Source: Deltaproteobacteria bacterium (GTDB taxonomy: Bacteria; Desulfobacterota; Desulfobulbia; Desulfobulbales; VMSU01). From it: 11,926 nt of DNA. The stretch is from assembly GCA_024274995.1 (NCBI GenBank), contig JAJSAA010000066.1, positions 1 through 11,926 on the forward strand, written 5' to 3'. The position numbers were made by a program, and so were the translations under genes. The notes under the pieces were generated by a model. The model was given only the letters and a program-made list of their open reading frames with translations. It did not search any database and was not told the origin of the DNA. Below are positions 7,442 to 11,926 of this stretch, piece after piece. Each line of letters opens with the position of its first letter. Position 1 is the stretch's first letter.

Positions 7442-8341
7442 CTAAATTAATAGATTATGCGGGTCACGGTGACATTTCAGGCAATCGTTGTTAAAGCGTG
7501 ACAGAATGGTTTCTGAATGGATATTCTGATGGCAGTCCTGACACTTGGGCACAGTAGGGTGCTTATTTTTGTGGCAGAAAGCGCATTTGAATTTCCCATG
7601 CTTCGCTTTACTCTTAGAGAGCAGCTTAAATATATCCGTGTGACAGGCGCCGCAGTATTTATTAGGTATATTGCTGGCATAATGAATATTTAAGGGGCTG
7701 TGAGGCTTGTGACAGCGCAGACAGTCCTTAAAGACCATGAATGGGGCGTGTGGTTTATGGCATTGCAGACAGCGTTCAATCCGCTTGTGCTTCCTGGGGT
7801 GACAGAATGTACAATTTTTCTGGGAGTGCTTGCTGGGATATTTTTTGAATTCTTTACCCTTTTCCGGATGGCAGGTCTCGCAAGCCTTATTTACCCAGTG
7901 CTTGTTGGGAATGGTTATGTTTAAGGGCGTGTGAGGATTGCGATGGCATTTAAGACAGACGGAACGTGCTCCAAGGGCAAAATGAGCCTGCTTCGCAGGG
8001 TCATGACACATGGAACACTGGGGTATGGTCTTTGTGCCGCTCGGCAGGTGGTCAATGTGGCAGTCGAGACAGGTGACCTCTGTTCTGTGCTTGCCCCCGG
8101 CTCGTTTTATATCGGCTGGTTCAGACTTATGGCATTTTATACAATCAGTATTCAGCAGTTTGTGGGTGGCGTCCAGAGCCAGGATTTTATTGGTCGCGGC
8201 CCGGAGTTGGGCGGTACTTTCAGCTGCTGAGATCTGAGCGGCCTCAACTGACAGGGGCAGAACGAATGCCCAAATTGTAACAACCAGTAAAAAACAAATA
8301 ATCCTGGCAACGCTGTCGTTTGAAGAGGCTTTTCTGATCAT
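7442..8341 (-). CDS. secreted 12-heme c-type cytochrome, paralog of the 16-heme protein
   Basis: 299 residues with 12 CxxCH motifs, starting at residues 67, 91, 109, 129, 154, 177, 191, 207, 230, 253, 267 and 287. The start at 8341 is preferred over 8389 because CAGGAG precedes it at normal spacing and the product begins with a signal peptide (charged N-terminus, hydrophobic stretch IICFLLVVTIWAFVL, cleavage near VEAA). The modular plan is the same as in the downstream cytochrome: one heme, two complete tetraheme modules (starting 91 and 177), then three hemes. Shared stretches include KKYPSKHS before a heme and CxxCH..PHxPLN. The C-terminus ends right after the last heme (PHNLLI). It is probably a periplasmic or outward-directed electron carrier. 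It lies 127 bases after the heme-sensor kinase on the same strand, with no strong terminator between, so cotranscription is plausible. Confidence 0.93.
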   Translation of the reverse strand: MIRKASSNDSVARIICFLLVVTIWAFVLPLSVEAAQISAAESTAQLRAATNKILALDATHKLLNTDCIKCHKSEPADIKRAGGKHRTEVTCLDCHIDHLPSGTKTIPQCSMCHDPAKQAHFALGARSVCLKCHRNPHTPLNITIPNKHWVNKACETCHPEKGKEFKKYPSKHSQKNCTFCHPRKHKRIERCLQCHKPHAPFMVFKDCLRCHKPHSPLNIHYASNIPNKYCGACHTDIFKLLSKSKAKHGKFKCAFCHKNKHPTVPKCQDCHQNIHSETILSRFNNDCLKCHRDPHNLLI

Positions 8342-8468
8342 AAAAATCTCCTGATTGAGAACAATTTTAAAACTGCTTTTCTCTAACACAACTTATCGCT
8401 TACCGCAAGTTAAAAAGCACGTCTGCGGGGTATGGAAAGACGGTGGTCTGGCAATGGGGTAAGTGCAC

Positions 8469-10844
8469 CTAAGCGTTACCCGAGGTCAGATTTTCAATCA
8501 GGGTCATAAAATCTTCTATTACCAGGGGCTTTGTCATAAAATTTACCTCCGGCCGGGCAAGTATTTCCGGGGAAAGAAGATTGTTCGTGTTGTCGCTGAT
8601 AAAGATAACCGGCAGACGGTGCCGGTTTCTGTATATGATCTCATATATTTCCCGGCCGTTTCTAAGGGGCTGGAGCAGGTCTAAAATCACCAGGTTAATC
8701 TCATCTTTGTGGTCAATGAAGAGGCTGATGGCCTTTTTGCCATTAGCGGCGCTGAGAACATTAAAGCCCGCCTGCTGCAGTTGAATGGTTAATGAGTTAC
8801 GAACCATCTCGTCGTCATCAGAAAGCAGAATCGTACCGCAGCCGGCGGGTCTGGCCGGAATGTTCTCTTTATTTTCTTTAATGTCGGCACCAGTCTTGAG
8901 CGGAGAATATGTTTTGTCGTCAGTTAGAGTTGTATCTGCTAACGGCGGGGTAGGCAGATCAAGATTTGCCGGGGGAGAAGCAAGAGACGCTGAACCGTGT
9001 TTCACCGGGAAATAAGCCGCAAATGTCGTTCCTTTTCCATCAACACTCTGGATATCAAAAAAGGCCCCGTGCTTTTTGATAATATCGTGGATAATGGCCA
9101 GGCCCAAGCCGGTACCCTTGGCAGGATCCTTGGTGGTGAAAAAGGGCTCACATATCCTGTTCAGGTCGGCCGGGTTGATTCCCTCGCCGTTATCGGCAAC
9201 GCTGAGTCTCATGTAACAGCCAGCTGGGATCTCATCAATATGGCCATTGATGGAAGGCTCGACCTCCACCGCCTCGCTGACAATCTTAATGGTTCCACCG
9301 CCCGGCATGGCATCTCTGGCGTTGGTGCAAAGATTAATCAGCACCTGTTCCAGCTGATGCGTGTCTGCCGCTATTGGTAAATCATCCCCCGCAAGTTTAA
9401 TCTGGAGGCTGATATCTTCGTCTACCAGGCTGCGAAGGATGTCGGCTATGCCGGAGATAATGTTATTCAGGGAGGTGGCACGCAGGGCAACATTCTGCCT
9501 TTTACCGAAAGACAGGAGGTTGGCGGTGAGGTTTTTGCCAAGTTTGGTGGCGATGTTTATGTATTTGATATAGTCGCTGGCGGTTTTATTGCCGCGGCTC
9601 TCTTCGGCCAGCAGGTGGCTGAAAGTGTTTATGGAGGCCAGCACATTGTTAAAATCATGGGCGATACCACCGGCGAACCGCCCCAGGTATTCTAAGCGCT
9701 GGGTGTGGCTCAGGCGTTCTTCTAATTTTTTGTGCTCGGTAATGTCAATACTGCTTCCCCGGCGTCCCAGAAACTGGCCGTTAATATATATGGGGCTACA
9801 GGTGTGGGTGAACCAGCGAACCTGTCCGTCTCTGGTTATTATGCGGAAATCGGTGCCGTTATGCTCCGGATCATCTACTTTGTGCAGGTGGCGGCGATAC
9901 ATCTCCTTGTCATCGGGGTGGATTATATCTAACAATAATTTGGGGTTATCCATGAATTCCCGGCGGGAGTAGCCAGTGAGCCGTTCGCAGGAGGGGGATA
10001 TAAAGGCTAATTGGTTATTGTCCTTTATCCAATATTCAAAATTATAGGCGAACTCAGATACGATACGGAATTTTTTTTCACTCTCGGTAATTGTTTCCTG
10101 GTAGCGCCGGAAGGCGGCGGCGAATTTAATAATAGCCAGACCGCCGAGGAGCCAGAGCAGGAGATGAGTCAGGAGAATTGTGTGTCTCGCCATGACCGCT
10201 GTCGCATAATAGGGCTGCATGGGGATGGCCACGCTCATACCGCCGTGTACCGCACCGACTTTGAACTCCGGGCTCTCGTGGCAGTTAAGGCATCCCTGGT
10301 CAATTATGTATGGTTTTAAGAGTTTCAGATAAGGGGCGCTGTTGATTGTTGTAATGGTACTCGCCTCGGTAATCGCTCCGCTGCGAAATTCTTTGAGAAC
10401 CCTTGTTTCCCAGGCGTCCGGTTTGTCGTAAGGGTCGATGGTTTCCTGGTAATTGAGGCTTACCGTGTGGCTGAAGGCGGCCAGGTTCGATGACTGCTTG
10501 TGTAAAACCTCATAGGCCTGCTGGGTCACCTGGAAGGGGTCGATAATCGTGAACCCCACGGTATTTGGCTGGGATCCCTTGATTTTAAAGAAGAAATGCG
10601 GGTTGTTCTTGTCTTTATTGGGGATTTTGGTATATATACCACCATGCATGGTACTCCATTTGCGATAGGCGATGTTATGTTCGAAAATGGTTCTTGCCTC
10701 TATTTTGGCTTTGGCTATGGTATCAACGTAATTTTGGTAGAGATTCCAGGCCCCGGAAGCAGCGATGAGGATAGTCCAGCCGATCAGCAGGCTGGAACGA
10801 TAGTTCGCAGCCAGAAATATCCGAATTGATCTGCCGATATTCAT
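8469..10844 (-). CDS. heme-c sensor hybrid histidine kinase (DUF3365/Tll0287-like, PAS, HisKA, HATPase, receiver)
   Basis: A 791-residue membrane sensor. TM1 spans about 18-36 and TM2 about 221-243. They flank a periplasmic domain of the DUF3365/Tll0287 type with CLNCH at 185-189 in the usual context (IIDQGCLNCHESP, then VHGGMSVAIPM), so it should carry one covalent c-heme. A PAS domain follows (about 255-373, with GYSRREFM and the PAC end SSIDITEHKKLEERL), then HisKA with GGIAHDFNN and His396. HATPase_c has N-box NLCTNARDA (Asn508), G1 DNGEG (551-555), FEPFF-like CEPFFTTK and G2 GTGLGL (577-582). After a Pro/Thr-rich linker (about 616-668) comes a receiver with acidic Asp676-Asp678, acceptor Asp722, Ser750 and Lys772. 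All phosphorelay residues are present. The linker and the receiver segment LDLLQPLRNG differ a little from typical. There is no HPt or DNA-binding output in the window. No clear SD precedes the ATG at 10844. Its position ahead of two cytochrome genes suggests redox control of them. Confidence 0.92.
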   Translation of the reverse strand: MNIGRSIRIFLAANYRSSLLIGWTILIAASGAWNLYQNYVDTIAKAKIEARTIFEHNIAYRKWSTMHGGIYTKIPNKDKNNPHFFFKIKGSQPNTVGFTIIDPFQVTQQAYEVLHKQSSNLAAFSHTVSLNYQETIDPYDKPDAWETRVLKEFRSGAITEASTITTINSAPYLKLLKPYIIDQGCLNCHESPEFKVGAVHGGMSVAIPMQPYYATAVMARHTILLTHLLLWLLGGLAIIKFAAAFRRYQETITESEKKFRIVSEFAYNFEYWIKDNNQLAFISPSCERLTGYSRREFMDNPKLLLDIIHPDDKEMYRRHLHKVDDPEHNGTDFRIITRDGQVRWFTHTCSPIYINGQFLGRRGSSIDITEHKKLEERLSHTQRLEYLGRFAGGIAHDFNNVLASINTFSHLLAEESRGNKTASDYIKYINIATKLGKNLTANLLSFGKRQNVALRATSLNNIISGIADILRSLVDEDISLQIKLAGDDLPIAADTHQLEQVLINLCTNARDAMPGGGTIKIVSEAVEVEPSINGHIDEIPAGCYMRLSVADNGEGINPADLNRICEPFFTTKDPAKGTGLGLAIIHDIIKKHGAFFDIQSVDGKGTTFAAYFPVKHGSASLASPPANLDLPTPPLADTTLTDDKTYSPLKTGADIKENKENIPARPAGCGTILLSDDDEMVRNSLTIQLQQAGFNVLSAANGKKAISLFIDHKDEINLVILDLLQPLRNGREIYEIIYRNRHRLPVIFISDNTNNLLSPEILARPEVNFMTKPLVIEDFMTLIENLTSGNA

Positions 10845-10915
10845 AGATTGTCTGAAAATGTTGGATGTAAATAGTGGTATACTCTGATTAGATATTGGCG
10901 TTATACGTTCCTGAT

Positions 10916-10944
10916 TCGATACAATTAATAAATATTCTTGTCAA
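10916..10944 (-). promoter_or_regulatory. candidate promoter for the heme-sensor kinase
   Basis: On the minus strand a full-consensus TTGACA (10944-10939) is followed after 17 bases by TATCGA (10921-10916), about 70 bases upstream of the kinase ATG. The -35 is perfect but the -10 matches at only 3 of 6 positions, so the site may depend on an activator or may be fortuitous. The spacer is AT-rich. Confidence 0.3.
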
Positions 10945-11012
10945 GGGTAAAGGAATGTATTTGTCCGGGGGGATTTTTCAGCCTGGATCCCTGATTTCTC
11001 CAAGGTGAAAAA

Positions 11013-11717
11013 ATGTGGTTGTCATGCCGTAAAGAACTACTTGCTTTTGTCCTATTAAGCAGCATGATGCTGTTATCTGCGGCTCTGTCTCAGGCGGCTG
11101 GTAAATTGGCTGGCAAGGTGCTGGAAACCATGAACAGCGGGGGATATACCTACGTTCAGGTTGATACGGCAAAGGGTAAACAGTGGGTGGCAATACAACG
11201 GGCTTTGGTGCGGAAGGGGGATATGATCGAATTTAAGCCGGGGATGGATATGGGCCGGTATACTAGTCCAACTCTGGGCCGGAATTTCAGTAATATTATT
11301 TTCTCCAGCGGCATCAAGCAGATAAAACGTGTGGTGGGAGGCGGTGAAAGAGTCGCTGGCGGCCGGGATACTACTGAATCTAAGCCTGGCTGGGCCCTGA
11401 AAATTAAACCGGCCCCTGGTGCTGAGGGCTATACTATTGCCGGGTTATACAAAGAAAAGAATAAGTTGAATGGCAAACAGGTTGAGGTGCGTGGTGAGAT
11501 AGTCAAGATATCCCATTATGGCGGGCTTACCTGGCTCCGCCTCATTGACGGTACCGGCAGCCGCCAGCGCGGCAACCGCAAGCTGGTGGTCACCACTACC
11601 GATAAGGTGGTTAAGAAGGGCGATATAGTTTTGATCAGCGGCACCCTGCGAGCCGATAAGGCCTTTGGTGCGCTGATCTATGAAGTTATTGTTGAAGGTG
11701 CCGCCATTGACCAATAA
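11013..11717 (+). CDS. exported tandem OB-fold protein, NrfJ-like
   Basis: 234 residues with a signal peptide (about 1-29, ending SQAA). The first domain (about 30-105) has the family pattern GKVLETMNSGGYTYVQVDT, then KQWVAI, then KPGMDMGRYTSPTLGRNF and IIFSSG. This resembles the small NrfJ-related proteins found near cytochrome and nitrite-reductase genes. A Gly/Arg-rich linker (108-125) leads to a second OB-fold-like domain (about 138-230), with LNGKQVEVRGEIVKIS, TWLRLIDGTG, LVVTT and KKGDIVLISGTL. The biochemical role of the family is not firmly known; a periplasmic binding or redox-chaperone role is inference. AAGGTG precedes the ATG at 11013. It is transcribed away from the heme-sensor kinase, sharing a 168-base spacer, and is followed after 9 bases by the DUF2065 gene. 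Confidence 0.8.
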   Translation: MWLSCRKELLAFVLLSSMMLLSAALSQAAGKLAGKVLETMNSGGYTYVQVDTAKGKQWVAIQRALVRKGDMIEFKPGMDMGRYTSPTLGRNFSNIIFSSGIKQIKRVVGGGERVAGGRDTTESKPGWALKIKPAPGAEGYTIAGLYKEKNKLNGKQVEVRGEIVKISHYGGLTWLRLIDGTGSRQRGNRKLVVTTTDKVVKKGDIVLISGTLRADKAFGALIYEVIVEGAAIDQ

Positions 11718-11726
11718 TATTCTGTC

Positions 11727-11926
11727 TTGAAAACCATCCTGAGTGTTATTGGTTTGCTCCTCGTTTTGGAAGGGCTGCCCTACGCCGCCTTCCCTGAGAA
11801 GATGTTGGACTGGCTACGGCAATTAATTGCTATGCCGCCGGCCCTGTTGCGTATTATGGGATTTATGACCGTGGCCGTGGGCCTTTTTCTCTGTTATCTT
11901 ACCAGGCGCACTGGCTTTTTTGGGTA
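11727..11926 (+). CDS. DUF2065 (YjeT-like) small membrane protein, 3' end at the window edge
   Basis: The frame reads from a TTG at 11727: KTILSVIGLLLVLEGLPYAAF, then PPALLRIMGFMTVAVGLFLCYLTRR. This has the two-helix plan of DUF2065 proteins, which are about 60-65 residues long: helix, LEGxPYxxFP, an amphipathic stretch, then an IMGxxxxxxGLxLxY helix. 66 codons are visible and the last two bases are TA, so the stop (TAA or TAG) may fall exactly at the edge. TTG is the only usual start between the preceding stop (11715-11717) and the first helix; the first in-frame ATG comes after it. No obvious SD is seen, so translation may be coupled to the NrfJ-like gene 9 bases upstream. In many proteobacteria this family sits near hflK/hflC or degP-type genes; its function is unknown. 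Confidence 0.8.
   Translation, partial: MKTILSVIGLLLVLEGLPYAAFPEKMLDWLRQLIAMPPALLRIMGFMTVAVGLFLCYLTRRTGFFG

Noticed and set aside
7400..7443. Possible sigma-54 site around GGGTTGCAAATT on the minus strand
   Set aside because: A GC element of -12 type is present but no GG lies the required distance upstream, so the -24/-12 spacing fails.
8342..8389. 16-residue extension of the 12-heme cytochrome (start at 8389)
   Set aside because: CAGGAG sits correctly for the ATG at 8341, and the shorter form has the conventional signal peptide.
8395..8435. Possible weak terminator between the kinase and the 12-heme cytochrome (minus strand, CGTCT/AGACG then a T-run)
   Set aside because: The stem is only 5 bp with a 13-base loop; too weak to claim, though partial termination cannot be excluded.
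8997..9972. Two plus-strand open frames of 127 codons over the hybrid kinase
   Set aside because: Both are antisense to the HisKA/HATPase region whose catalytic boxes are intact; they show no start signals and Arg/Ser/Leu-rich composition typical of shadow frames.

Overview
The window looks like chromosome of a Gram-negative, anaerobic, cytochrome-rich bacterium. A Desulfobacterota-type organism (Desulfobulbales or Geobacter-like lifestyle) fits best. This is inferred from gene content: a TolQ-type energiser, two extremely heme-rich secreted c-type cytochromes (12 and 16 CxxCH motifs), a histidine kinase with a periplasmic CxxCH sensor domain, an NrfJ-like OB-fold protein and a long TPR lipoprotein of the kind seen beside PEP-CTERM/exopolysaccharide loci. 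No 16S, tRNA, insertion sequence or CRISPR is visible, so the taxon cannot be fixed from this sequence.

Layout: (1) 83-787 (-) is tolQ, with no tolR start in the 82 bases that follow it. Those bases hold a possible C-terminal tail of a convergent gene. (2) 1039-5857 (+) is a probable three-gene run: a soluble double-PAS histidine kinase without a receiver, a secreted DUF4350-like protein carrying an EF-hand-like loop, and a lipoprotein built of about 21 TPRs. (3) 6040-10844 (-) faces it: a heme-c sensor hybrid histidine kinase, then a 12-heme cytochrome, then a 16-heme cytochrome, closed by a strong rho-independent terminator at 5946-5994 between the convergent runs. (4) 11013-11926 (+), divergent from the hybrid kinase, holds a secreted tandem OB-fold (NrfJ-like) protein followed closely by a DUF2065 membrane protein that stops at or beyond the window edge.

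The central unit is the cytochrome block. Both cytochromes are built from the same 76-89-residue tetraheme module in the same permuted register (one fourth-position heme, then whole modules, then the first three hemes of a module). The 12-heme and 16-heme proteins therefore differ by exactly one module. The kinase encoded upstream has one c-type heme site in a Tll0287/DUF3365-like periplasmic domain, so it can plausibly sense the redox state of the pool these cytochromes serve. Its own output is unclear: it ends in a receiver domain and no DNA-binding regulator is present.

A 30-bp sequence occurs exactly twice, once upstream of the TPR lipoprotein (3539-3568, +) and once upstream of the 16-heme cytochrome (7346-7375, -), in the same orientation relative to each gene. 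In the second place it is one side of a hairpin-forming element with terminal arms. It is either a small dispersed palindromic repeat or a shared structured leader tying the TPR protein and the cytochrome together.
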